A stretch of DNA of 30,370 bases from the IMG/VR virus record IMGVR_UViG_3300028925_002211, positions 1-30,370 of that record. The stretch is one strand, 5' to 3'. Source of the stretch: a virus. This document shows positions 8,047 through 14,228 of the stretch, one piece after another. The position numbers and the translations under genes were made by a program. The notes beneath the pieces are model-generated. The model had not been told where the DNA came from. It searched no databases and worked only from the letters and a program-made list of their open reading frames with translations. The first letter of the stretch is position 1; each line of letters opens with the position of its first letter.

Positions 8047-9582
8047 TTATTTGCCTCCTGCTCGAAACCGCGATGCGGACCAAGATATAGTATTCTGTCT
8101 ATTGATTGAACTTGATGCTGTGGGTTTGACTGCCATATCAACTACGGTAGCCAGTGCATCCTTAACGTCATCGTGAGGTGGGAACCTAGACTGTAGTTCT
8201 TCCTCTAGGTATTGGATGTTACCACCACGATAGTGTAGCATCTGTAGGTTCTCGTAACGTGGCTCTAGGATAGCTGCAATGCGCTCTTCCTTATTACCAT
8301 GATGTTTGTTTGGTCGGAACTCTTCAATGGACAACGAAATACCATTCTCACGAATCATATCCTTAAGCTGTCTAACAATAGCTACCTGAGCTACTGAGAC
8401 CTCGGCCCTCATCTTCCTGAACTCCCACTTATTCTGGGCAGCAAAGATGTGGTCAAAGTAATCAGAAATCTTAGTAGTCTTGAATCTATCAATCTCTAGT
8501 ACATATACCATGTTGTCGGAGTCGATACCTATGACCACCAAGGCAGTATAGTCGGCTCGTGCTTTAGTACTGAAAGCGAAGTCGATAGCAGCGAAGATGT
8601 TCAATCGCTTACCCTTGTACGACCAACGACCACCATCCTGTTTAAGTAGCTTGGATTCAAAGTACTGAAACTTGTCAGTGCCGATTGGTACGTTGTCAGG
8701 GTCATTAGGGTCGTTGTAGTACTGAGCGCGGAACTGTCCACGGTCTAGGTACTTACCACGCTTCTTAGCAAGTGTAGCTATATCAAAGCCAAACCACTTA
8801 CCATCTTTACGTTGTTGACGTGGCCACAAGAATTGGCCTGTGCCATCACCACTGTCCTCTACTGGACGCTCAAATATCTCGTAGATGTTCTCTTCGCTAA
8901 CCTGATTGCCATCCTCATCATAAACATCTTCTTTCATGCTCATTAGGTTGTCATAAAGGTCTTTAGCGTGGTAACGTGTACCAACTACCCACTCCTTAGC
9001 GTCAGCGCCCTCGATAGAGGCTAACAGGGAGTACTGAGAGGCAACCTTAGAACGACCTTCGGCTGTGAGAGCATTCTCTGCTACCACAACGTCATCTAGG
9101 ATAGCAATGTCACAGTGTAGTCCAGTTAAGGATGTAGTAAGACCACCAGTGAAGATAGAAGGGTCACGGACGTTCTCTTTCTTACGCAATGGATGATCCA
9201 GCGCAATCTCAGAGTTAGTCCACTTGGACCGCTTTCCTTCTTCAGCATTGATGTGGTCAGGCCAGTAGCGACGAAAGATAGGAGAGTCTAGGATACCCTT
9301 AATAAAGGTAAGCTGTTTCTCTGCTAGGTTAGCTGTGGCTGAAATATATAGGATACGGAGAGTAGGGTCTTTAGTAAGCTCCCAAGCTGCTCTGTATGCC
9401 ACAAGACGGGACTTACCGTGATCTCGTGGGAACAGTAGCAGTTGGAAGTCTTTAGAGTTCTCTCGTGTCCACCAAGACAAGACATCCTTGTGGCAGTTGC
9501 CTAGAACTTGAGTAGGAGCTACAAGTTGTATAAAGAACGTTAAGTCTTGCTCCGCTCTAATTCGAATGTCTTCAGGGGTCAT
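8047..9582 (-). CDS. Terminase large subunit
   Basis: The protein has 511 residues. The N-terminal ATPase domain has a Walker A-like PRDHGKS (about residues 52-58) and a Walker B CDIAILDD (about 157-164); SATANLAEKQ is a plausible coupling region. The C-terminal nuclease domain begins near FAAIDFAFSTKARADYTAL, whose Asp residues are candidates for metal binding, and ends with a basic tail. It cuts and translocates DNA into the procapsid through the portal encoded next. It belongs to the T7 gp19-like DNA maturase B group by pattern. Confidence 0.9.
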   Translation of the reverse strand: MTPEDIRIRAEQDLTFFIQLVAPTQVLGNCHKDVLSWWTRENSKDFQLLLFPRDHGKSRLVAYRAAWELTKDPTLRILYISATANLAEKQLTFIKGILDSPIFRRYWPDHINAEEGKRSKWTNSEIALDHPLRKKENVRDPSIFTGGLTTSLTGLHCDIAILDDVVVAENALTAEGRSKVASQYSLLASIEGADAKEWVVGTRYHAKDLYDNLMSMKEDVYDEDGNQVSEENIYEIFERPVEDSGDGTGQFLWPRQQRKDGKWFGFDIATLAKKRGKYLDRGQFRAQYYNDPNDPDNVPIGTDKFQYFESKLLKQDGGRWSYKGKRLNIFAAIDFAFSTKARADYTALVVIGIDSDNMVYVLEIDRFKTTKISDYFDHIFAAQNKWEFRKMRAEVSVAQVAIVRQLKDMIRENGISLSIEEFRPNKHHGNKEERIAAILEPRYENLQMLHYRGGNIQYLEEELQSRFPPHDDVKDALATVVDMAVKPTASSSINRQNTISWSASRFRAGGK

Positions 9583-9596
9583 GAGTTATCCTATGG

Positions 9597-9986
9597 TTAG
9601 GGTCTATTAGGCCATGTGTGTGTCTTAGGGAAACCAGCTTGCTGTGGTACGTCACGCAGTGCTTGCCTGTACTCTATCTCACCAGCCTTTGCAGAGTAGT
9701 CAGCTAGGCCCATGTAGTCGGTGGCAGCTAGTGCTGCGTTACGAACCCCACGGATATTAGCAGCTAGTGCTACATCAAGCTCCTCCTGAGTTGGTGGAAC
9801 GTAGGCTGCGAAGTCAGCACCAATGAGAGCCATCACTGCATCGTTGTCGATAGTTGTGTCAGTGTCAGCAGGGTCTAGTGTGTAAGGTATCCAACCGTAG
9901 TCTGGGTGATTAATCTCTACGTCCACTCTGAGGTTGTCCGACTGTAGTGCTGCCGCATTGCGTACTTCTGTGATTGTAATACTCAT
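9597..9986 (-). CDS. Tail fibre assembly / tail chaperone-like protein
   Basis: The protein has 129 residues. Its C-terminus contains YRQALRDVPQQAGFP followed by TWPNRP, matching the YRQaLRDiP...WP signature of phage tail-fibre assembly proteins. The N-terminal half (VEINHPDYGWIPYTLDP) resembles the short beta domain seen in many of these chaperones. It starts directly beside the stop of the fibre gene, the usual partner gene. It probably helps the fibre to fold or trimerise rather than being part of the virion. Confidence 0.65.
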   Translation of the reverse strand: MSITITEVRNAAALQSDNLRVDVEINHPDYGWIPYTLDPADTDTTIDNDAVMALIGADFAAYVPPTQEELDVALAANIRGVRNAALAATDYMGLADYSAKAGEIEYRQALRDVPQQAGFPKTHTWPNRP

Positions 9987-10937
9987 TTAAGAAATCCTCA
10001 CATAAAGTGTTGTTTGTCCGTGGGCTGTTCCATAAATCGTTCCTCCACTGCCCATTGAACGCCACGTCCCTGATGGGCTTACACTAGACCTAACAAGACC
10101 TGTGCCACGATAGGCGTCAGTAGCACCAGCTGTAGTGCTGTCATCATTCATAACTGCGTAGAACAACAATGTCCCTGAGTAGGTTAGCCCCTCTGTTGCT
10201 CCTGCATTATCTCTCCACAGGAAAGCGTAAGTCCCAACAGCACCAGCGGTTGCGCTAGCACCAACACCAGTAAGAGCAGAACCGTCACCAGCATAGGATG
10301 TAGCAGTCACTACGTTAAAGGTTGGGCTGTCAGTTGTGGCAAGTCCTTGGTCCAGCAAGTCTAGCTTAGCACCATCAACAGCAAGGTCTCGTCCGTCTAC
10401 TGTACCAGTAGGTGTGATGTTGGTAAACGTAGGGCTATCACTTGCACCTAAACCCAAGTTGCTTCTTGAAGTTGCTGCGTTAGCCACATCGCTAAGGTTG
10501 TTAGCTGCAAGCATGTCACCAGAACCTGCCCCACTAGCACCCTTGGCAGCAAGGATAGACCACTTAGCCGCTGATAGGTCAGTAGAGAAGGTTGAGCCTG
10601 CTGTGTGTGCCTCTAAGGCAACATAAGTGTTACCTGAGTCAGTTACAACATCATATGCGCTGTAAGAGGTTCCAGTGACCCATGCACCAAGGAAGGTAAA
10701 TGCTGTAGACAGATTACCAACAAGGGCGTTGTCCAGATACAAAGTGTTGAACTTACCAACACCATTAATAACCTGATTGCCATTTAAGTCTAAGTCACCT
10801 TGCATTGAATTAGGTGTACTACCATCAAGCGACAGAGTATTATCAAATGCTGCATCAATGTTGGTGAAGTTGTCGTTAAGTGCTGTACGGCTGTAGTAGC
10901 CCGAAGCAATAGTCGTGATTGTAGGGCCTTTAGCCAT
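9987..10937 (-). CDS. Tail fibre protein with carbohydrate-binding-like module
   Basis: The protein has 316 residues. The N-terminus (ALNDNFTNIDAAFDNTLSLDG) is a common phage fibre attachment motif, followed by SMQGDLDLNGNQVINGV. Residues about 84-130 (FLGAWVTGTSYSAYDVVTDS, then KWSILAAKG) resemble a carbohydrate-binding module of the chitin-binding type 3 / CBM5/12 kind. A collagen-like GASGAGSG hinge and NNLSDVANAATSRSNLGLG repeat-type segment follow, and the C-terminus is beta-rich. It likely binds host surface polysaccharide. It lies unusually at the start of the virion operon, next to the terminases rather than with the tail genes. Confidence 0.75.
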   Translation of the reverse strand: MAKGPTITTIASGYYSRTALNDNFTNIDAAFDNTLSLDGSTPNSMQGDLDLNGNQVINGVGKFNTLYLDNALVGNLSTAFTFLGAWVTGTSYSAYDVVTDSGNTYVALEAHTAGSTFSTDLSAAKWSILAAKGASGAGSGDMLAANNLSDVANAATSRSNLGLGASDSPTFTNITPTGTVDGRDLAVDGAKLDLLDQGLATTDSPTFNVVTATSYAGDGSALTGVGASATAGAVGTYAFLWRDNAGATEGLTYSGTLLFYAVMNDDSTTAGATDAYRGTGLVRSSVSPSGTWRSMGSGGTIYGTAHGQTTLYVRIS

Positions 10938-10977
10938 TTTCTTAATCCTTTACCAGTGGTGGATTGTTGTTGTAGTT

Positions 10978-11064
10978 TGGTGCTAGTGGAGGGGAATTGA
11001 ACCCCTAAGTAACTGCGCTACTGACGCCTAGGGTAGCTGTTGTTACCCGCAAACCTGCCACAGC
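10978..11064 (-). tRNA. tRNA-like element with encoded CCA, probably degenerate
   Basis: The leftward strand has a clear T-arm (AGGGG TTCAATT CCCCT) and ends with CCA. A 5' GCTGTGG can pair with the 3' CCACTAGC if one T is bulged. The 87-base length would suit a class II tRNA. A GTT/AAC D-stem and a GCTAC/GTAGC stem are possible, but the latter closes an 11-base loop rather than a 7-base anticodon loop, and no U33-containing anticodon loop is convincing. It lies three bases after the upstream gene's stop. It may be a decaying tRNA, a tRNA mimic that is an RNase P/Z processing site, or an old attachment-site fragment. No amino acid is assigned. Confidence 0.45.
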
Positions 11065-11067
11065 ATA

Positions 11068-11610
11068 CTAGTTAGGGAGCAAACCAGCCTCTTTAAGCCG
11101 TTGCATGTCTTCTGTTAACCCTTCACGCTCGAAAGCTGTCTGTGCTGTCTCACGGGCCTCTGAGCGCTTCTTACGTGCATCAGTGGTTTGGCCTTTAGGG
11201 TTCCAACCTTCTTCGATAAGATACTTGGCAGCAGCGAAGGAGGACTTACCCTCGTTCTTCACTTCGTTTACCACAACACTAAATGCTAGGGCTTTACGAC
11301 GAACATCTGCTTCTTTACGCCATCTCTCAATGTGTACTACAAGTCTTTTGTCGGAGTTGCGGATTTTATCCCACACCTGCCACGAACCAAAGATATAGTC
11401 TGAGAAAGTTATTTCCGTCGGATCATCAACCGCCATAGCGATAAATATCTGAGCGATGGGCATCAAGGGTCTACCCGACGGATGTTCGATAGCCTCTTCC
11501 TTCAACGTAAAGATACATGCGTCACTTTGATGATCTAGTTCGTAGAAGAGGGATTTTGTACGGATGACCCCTTGGTCCGTCTTTGTGTAGGAGAAGTCGT
11601 AGAGGGCCAT
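11068..11610 (-). CDS. Candidate terminase small subunit, first gene of the virion operon
   Basis: The protein has 180 residues. Its opening (MALYDFSYTKTDQGVIRTKS), the DPTEITFSDYIFGSWQVWDKI segment and the VVHIERWRKEADVRRKALAF helix resemble proteins annotated as small terminase or DNA maturase A in marine podoviruses. The C-terminal third is highly charged and helical, ending DMQRLKEAGLLP. Small subunits recognise the packaging site and form a ring that regulates the large subunit. The large subunit is two genes downstream rather than adjacent, which weakens the call; an unrelated early-late protein is possible. An AAGGAATTC site precedes the ATG. Confidence 0.5.
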   Translation of the reverse strand: MALYDFSYTKTDQGVIRTKSLFYELDHQSDACIFTLKEEAIEHPSGRPLMPIAQIFIAMAVDDPTEITFSDYIFGSWQVWDKIRNSDKRLVVHIERWRKEADVRRKALAFSVVVNEVKNEGKSSFAAAKYLIEEGWNPKGQTTDARKKRSEARETAQTAFEREGLTEDMQRLKEAGLLPN

Positions 11611-11783
11611 GAATGAATTCCTTTATCGTTTGTGTCTATATACGTTAGCTCCCATTAGTGTAATGTAAACTAACTCAAGTCTATAGCAAGGCACTAATCC
11701 TATACTACACCATCCTCAACCTTGTTGAGACCTAGAATAATATAAGCTAGTGTTAAGATAACCACCGTTATACTTTGTACGTT

Positions 11784-11803
11784 AGTTATACTAATAGATA
11801 ACA
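11784..11803 (-). promoter_or_regulatory. Leftward copy of the shared 20-bp element, candidate virion-operon promoter
   Basis: Read leftward this is TGTTATCTATTAGTATAACT, identical over all 20 bases to the element at 16058-16077. It holds a -10-like TATAAC but no -35 at 17 bases. It lies about 175 bases upstream of the first virion gene. GTTAT and ATAAC form inverted arms, so an operator role is possible. A second GTTATAC on the + strand at 11767-11773 lies 18 bases from the GTTATAC inside this element. Confidence 0.6.
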
Positions 11804-12024
11804 AAAAAGAGCTAAAATGTTATGGGTAAGATGAAATAAAGTTTAAATAAGTTGTAATAGGTGGTATAAGTGTGACATAAAGGTCACTATAAGGTCTAAG
11901 ACTCCTTAGTGTGGTACATAACCTCAGTCACTACGTTCCATCGGGTTGGTAGACCACAACCCTTGTATAGGGCTTAAGCTCATCATCAGTATTCTGTTGT
12001 ATACTTTACAGGTTGTGGTATAGC

Positions 12025-12056
12025 TGTGGTATGCTTTTGTATCCTTTTGTGGTCAT
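12025..12056 (+). repeat. Diverged 32-bp direct repeat, copy 1
   Basis: This begins TGTGGTATGCTTTTG and matches 12481-12512 at 26 of 32 positions by eye. It lies in the control region, close to the short GCGCTTAG tandem near 12062-12080. The role is unknown; it may be a protein-binding or origin element. Confidence 0.4.
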
Positions 12057-12157
12057 TAGCTGCGCTTAGCAGCGCTTAGTGTACCCCTACTGCAACACCT
12101 TCAAATAGCCAAAGTTATGTTAGAAAATGTTTAGGTGCAATTCTCTTGAATGGACAA

Positions 12158-12181
12158 CCCCCCGACCCCCCTTGGCCCCCC
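12158..12181. promoter_or_regulatory. Three C6 tracts (G-quadruplex-forming candidate on the leftward strand)
   Basis: Runs of six C lie at 12158-12163, 12166-12171 and 12176-12181, separated by GA and TTGG. The opposite strand therefore has three G6 runs with very short loops. They lie 33 bases upstream of the -35 of the candidate early promoter, in otherwise AT-rich DNA. They could form a G-quadruplex or i-motif or act as a polymerase pause site. Confidence 0.45.
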
Positions 12182-12213
12182 TTCGTGATATTTGTGTCAC
12201 ACATGTATCTCAT

Positions 12214-12242
12214 TTGTCACACTTTACCTGTTACAGTATAAC
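12214..12242 (+). promoter_or_regulatory. Candidate early promoter, sigma-70 type
   Basis: TTGTCA, a 17-base spacer and TATAAC give five of six consensus matches in each box at ideal spacing. It is the best host-type promoter I can see in the window and points toward the early genes. A TTGTGTCACAC/TTGTCACAC repeat overlaps the -35 region and may be an operator. AGTATAAC (12235-12242) is shared with the 20-bp elements at 11784 and 16058. The implied leader to the first gene is about 540 bases. Confidence 0.65.
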
Positions 12243-12345
12243 ATAACGTGTACCTATGTTAACACTTGTTACATTATATCATTGTTATGGTCAAATACAC
12301 CCAACCACTACAGCATCCATCCGCTTCCCCTTATCCATATACCTG

Positions 12346-12380
12346 TAACGCTACCTAACGATTACTAACGTCCCCTAACG
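12346..12380 (+). repeat. TAACG iteron array, four units with exact 10-bp period
   Basis: TAACG occurs at 12346, 12356, 12366 and 12376, each followed by five variable bases, so all copies face the same side of the helix. A fifth copy lies at 12244-12248, overlapping the candidate early promoter. Such phased iterons are typical of initiator or regulator binding arrays. Confidence 0.6.
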
Positions 12381-12480
12381 CTATGCATATGTGCCCTACT
12401 ACACACATAGACACGCTACAGCACGGTACTTTTTATTCACTAGTATATAGTACACATACGCACATCATAGTTGTTGTAGG

Positions 12481-12512
12481 TGTGGTATACATTTGTTTCC
12501 CTTTGTTTTCAT
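12481..12512 (+). repeat. Diverged 32-bp direct repeat, copy 2
   Basis: This begins TGTGGTATACATTTG and is the partner of 12025-12056, 456 bases away in the same orientation, with six mismatches. GTGGTATAC recurs once more inside a coding region near 14913, which may be chance. Confidence 0.4.
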
Positions 12513-12584
12513 AGGCTTATCATTTTATTTACATTTATCTGCATTTAGTTGTTGCAATGCTTTGTTGGTATCGTTAGTTATTAG

Positions 12585-12684
12585 TTATCGAAACGGCCTA
12601 GACGATCAGGGCCACAGGGAACCTAGAACCCCAAGCATAAAATAACTAGGCGGCGTAAACGATCCGGCCCTTGTGGTCCGATAA
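12585..12684 (+). ncRNA. Predicted structured RNA in the early leader
   Basis: Nested pairings are visible by eye: TTATCG (12585-12590) with CGATAA (12679-12684); GGCCACAGGG (12610-12619) with CCCTTGTGGTC (12668-12678), allowing a bulge and a G-U; and CCTAG (12622-12626) with CTAGG (12646-12650). GACGATC and AACGATC also repeat within it. It is more GC-rich than its surroundings. It could be a structured 5' leader or a small RNA. No known family is recognised, and the fold has not been computed. Confidence 0.35.
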
Positions 12685-12718
12685 GGTAGAGCTAGTCCCG
12701 CAGTAACGGGTACCGATT

Positions 12719-12766
12719 GGTTATAAACGAGCGCATGAGTCCTCCCCTTGTGCGTTCCTTTATACC
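12719..12766 (+). promoter_or_regulatory. Long imperfect hairpin just upstream of the first early gene
   Basis: GGTTATAAACGAGCGCA (12719-12735) pairs imperfectly with TGCGTTCCTTTATACC (12751-12766) around a 15-base loop. It ends 24 bases before the ATG of the first early gene and leaves the AAAGGA site single-stranded. It may protect the transcript 5' end, act as an RNase III site, or modulate translation. Confidence 0.45.
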
Positions 12767-12770
12767 CAAC

Positions 12771-12790
12771 AACAAACAAAGGATAATATC
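12771..12790 (+). promoter_or_regulatory. Recurring early ribosome-binding leader (CAAAGGAnTAnTATC)
   Basis: The bases before the ATG read CAAAGGATAATATC. Nearly identical leaders precede the ATGs at 13286 (CAAAGGACTACTATC) and 13928 (CAAAGGACTAATATC). Less similar CAAAGGA sites precede 13712 and 14112. The conservation beyond the AAAGGA core suggests duplicated gene cassettes or a shared translational signal. Confidence 0.6.
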
Positions 12791-13183
12791 ATGTTCAATA
12801 AAGTAATATTCGCAATCGACAACAACACAGACTTTCACATTGTAGCAAAGTTTATGCGCCACGTTGATACCGCTAGATCGATGGGGTTGGTTAGTGGTGG
12901 CATAGTGATGGCAACAGGCTATTGGGAAGGCGAATTAGAAGCCTCTTACATCATGGACGAAATTGACTACCGCAACGTAGTAGAACCAATGGGGTTCACA
13001 AAGAAACAGGTTTGCATTCTTCACGTCCCCGCAGATACACGCCAGCCTTGCACTTTGGAATATGGTGACGACACACCGAACGAAACAATCGGGGCAATGC
13101 GTGAGATAAGCAAAGAGGAAGCGCTTGAAGGTTTTGCATGGACATACGTGCAAGAAACCAACAAATACTTTGCAACAGTATAA
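12791..13183 (+). CDS. First early gene, unknown function
   Basis: The protein has 130 residues and would be soluble and acidic. It starts MFNKVIFAIDNNTDFHIVAKF and contains KKQVCILHVPADTRQPCTLEY. The start is supported by the CAAAGGA leader ending in TATC that recurs before two other early genes. I recognise no domain. As the first rightward gene behind the control region it is expected to be expressed at once on infection, when phages commonly make host-takeover or anti-defence proteins; that is inference. The 102-base gap after it holds a small GGGGC/GCCCC hairpin (13203-13218). Confidence 0.75.
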   Translation: MFNKVIFAIDNNTDFHIVAKFMRHVDTARSMGLVSGGIVMATGYWEGELEASYIMDEIDYRNVVEPMGFTKKQVCILHVPADTRQPCTLEYGDDTPNETIGAMREISKEEALEGFAWTYVQETNKYFATV

Positions 13184-13285
13184 TGGGAACCAAGCCAACA
13201 AAGGGGCCAGCAAGCCCCATGCCTTCACACTCGGCCATGATGGCGCGGGTATATGAACAACAGAAACAAACAAAGGACTACTATC

Positions 13286-13513
13286 ATGACACGCATCACA
13301 TCAAAAGTACTTGAAGACTTGGCCTCTAAGGTAGCAGAAGCAACAGGCTTGGACGTAGATATTAACCACAGCTCAGACTATGGCGGCTATCAAGTGACAA
13401 CAAACAAGGGTTCAACAGTTTTAAAGCATCGTGGTTCTGCTAGGGAAACAAAAGCATTTCTTGCAGGCATCCACGCAGGTATATACTTACAGATCAAAGG
13501 GGCAGCACAATGA
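13286..13513 (+). CDS. Small early protein, unknown
   Basis: The protein has 75 residues, opening MTRITSKVLEDLASKVAEAT. The start is set by the recurring CAAAGGACTACTATC leader; an upstream in-frame ATG at 13253 would swallow that leader. The sequence has one amphipathic helix, then a polar beta-like part (SDYGGYQVTTNKGSTVLKHR) and a more hydrophobic helical end (AFLAGIHAGIYLQI). Its stop overlaps the next ATG as ATGA. No domain is recognised. Confidence 0.65.
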   Translation: MTRITSKVLEDLASKVAEATGLDVDINHSSDYGGYQVTTNKGSTVLKHRGSARETKAFLAGIHAGIYLQIKGAAQ

Positions 13514-13596
13514 ACACACACATCAAGAACGCAATCACAGGGGCCTTGATGGGCCTCCTATTAGGCGCAGCGCTATTCAGTGGGTGGTTGCTATGA
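13510..13596 (+). CDS. 28-residue single-pass membrane peptide
   Basis: The gene starts inside the previous stop (ATGA) and ends in CTATGATG, overlapping the next start. The peptide MNTHIKNAITGALMGLLLGA continues into a hydrophobic end, giving one membrane helix (about residues 8-28). The tight coupling on both sides is the main support that it is translated. Confidence 0.5.
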   Translation: MNTHIKNAITGALMGLLLGAALFSGWLL

Positions 13597-13715
13597 TGCG
13601 TGACCCCGTGTACCTAATTAGCTTTATAATGTTCTGGACAAGCGTTAGCTACCTTACAGTGGTATCAGTGCAAGCCTTGATCCAACACTTAACAAACAAA
13701 GGAAAAGACAAATGA
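13593..13715 (+). CDS. 40-residue membrane peptide
   Basis: The peptide starts MMRDPVYLISFIMFWTSVSY, with one membrane helix (about residues 6-29) and a basic tail (TNKGKDK). Its ATG overlaps the previous TGA, and its own TGA overlaps the next ATG. The basic C-terminus should stay cytoplasmic. It belongs to a run of four such peptides. Confidence 0.5.
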   Translation: MMRDPVYLISFIMFWTSVSYLTVVSVQALIQHLTNKGKDK

Positions 13716-13825
13716 AAATCGTCGTCCCGCTACTATCATTGCTGTTCGCCTTTATGGTAACAGCCGCACCGCTTATGATCCTGATTGCAATCATCTTAAA
13801 GGTTGTAATGTGGATGGGCTTGTGA
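13712..13825 (+). CDS. 37-residue hydrophobic membrane peptide
   Basis: The peptide MKIVVPLLSLLFAFMVTAAP continues with LMILIAIILKVV, so it is hydrophobic almost throughout. It could span once or twice, or the first part could act as a signal peptide. A CAAAGGA site lies 13 bases before the ATG. The TGA shares a base with the next ATG. Confidence 0.5.
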   Translation: MKIVVPLLSLLFAFMVTAAPLMILIAIILKVVMWMGL

Positions 13826-13923
13826 TGGCCCTATGGGTCTTGGGAATAATCACAATATTCCCACTCATGACACTGATCGGCCTTGGGGTCGTGATGCTAA
13901 TCACAACAACAACAAAGGACTAA
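13825..13923 (+). CDS. 32-residue membrane peptide
   Basis: The peptide starts MALWVLGIITIFPLMTLIGL and has a single membrane helix to about residue 26, then TTTTKD. It starts on the last base of the previous stop (TGATG). Its end coincides with the CAAAGGA leader of the next gene. Confidence 0.45.
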   Translation: MALWVLGIITIFPLMTLIGLGVVMLITTTTKD

Positions 13924-13927
13924 TATC

Positions 13928-14086
13928 ATGGATATTCTAAAACTTTACGCACTCGTTGCTGTAGGTCGTGCCTTCTTCACCCCAACGGGAAGAGAAGAGG
14001 GGGAATCAAAATTGATTGAACTAGCGTATGACTCTGGTTTTTACTTAGGCCAACCGTTACGCCAACTAGTTGAGTTATTCATCTAA
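13928..14086 (+). CDS. 52-residue early protein, unknown
   Basis: The protein starts MDILKLYALVAVGRAFFTPT behind the recurring CAAAGGACTAATATC leader. It has an amphipathic N-terminal helix, a polar GREEGESK centre and a hydrophobic C-terminal helix ending QLVELFI. No family is recognised; the strong leader supports it as a real gene. Confidence 0.55.
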   Translation: MDILKLYALVAVGRAFFTPTGREEGESKLIELAYDSGFYLGQPLRQLVELFI

Positions 14087-14111
14087 ACCACAACAGCAAA
14101 GGAATAAACAA

Positions 14112-14228
14112 ATGGACAACTATGTAGACTTTTATGACTTTATCATGGACTTGGCAGAATACGACATTTTGATCCAAGAAACTCAACAACAAGCAAACGA
14201 GAACGCACAAATGGAGAACGACCAATGA
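14112..14228 (+). CDS. 38-residue acidic early peptide
   Basis: The peptide is very acidic, starting MDNYVDFYDFIMDLAEYDIL with a Gln/Asn/Glu-rich C-terminus. A GCAAAGGAA site precedes the ATG and its stop overlaps the next ATG (ATGA). Small acidic early peptides can mimic DNA or bind host enzymes, but nothing specific supports that here. Confidence 0.5.
   Translation: MDNYVDFYDFIMDLAEYDILIQETQQQANENAQMENDQ

Larger units (their letters stand above)
11611..12790. other. 1.18 kb divergent non-coding control region, possible replication origin
   Basis: No credible gene lies here on either strand. It separates the leftward virion operon from the rightward early genes, so it must drive transcription both ways. 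Contents, left to right: the leftward copy of the 20-bp TATAAC element (11784-11803); GTGAC/GTCAC inverted arms (11872-11887); a diverged 32-bp repeat pair (12025-12056 and 12481-12512); three C6 tracts (12158-12181); a sigma-70-like promoter (12214-12242); four TAACG units at 10-bp spacing (12346-12380); and two predicted RNA structures (12585-12684, 12719-12766). Iterons, AT-rich stretches and divergent promoters make it the best origin candidate in the window. Confidence 0.7.

Noticed and set aside
10978-11064. Attachment site (tRNA 3' end) of a temperate phage
   Set aside because: No integrase, excisionase or repressor is visible in the window, so a lytic phage is more likely; kept only as an alternative in the tRNA-like entry.
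11640-11680. Possible leftward sigma-70 promoter (ATTACA, 17 bases, ATATAG)
   Set aside because: Both boxes are poor matches; the repeated 20-bp element further upstream is better supported.
12935-13273. Leftward 112-codon frame with Cys-rich sequence
   Set aside because: It is antisense to the first early gene, which has a strong leader; no ribosome-binding site is seen.
13219-13314. 31-codon rightward frame before the second early gene
   Set aside because: It overlaps the leader and start of the next gene, has no ribosome-binding site and no recognisable features.
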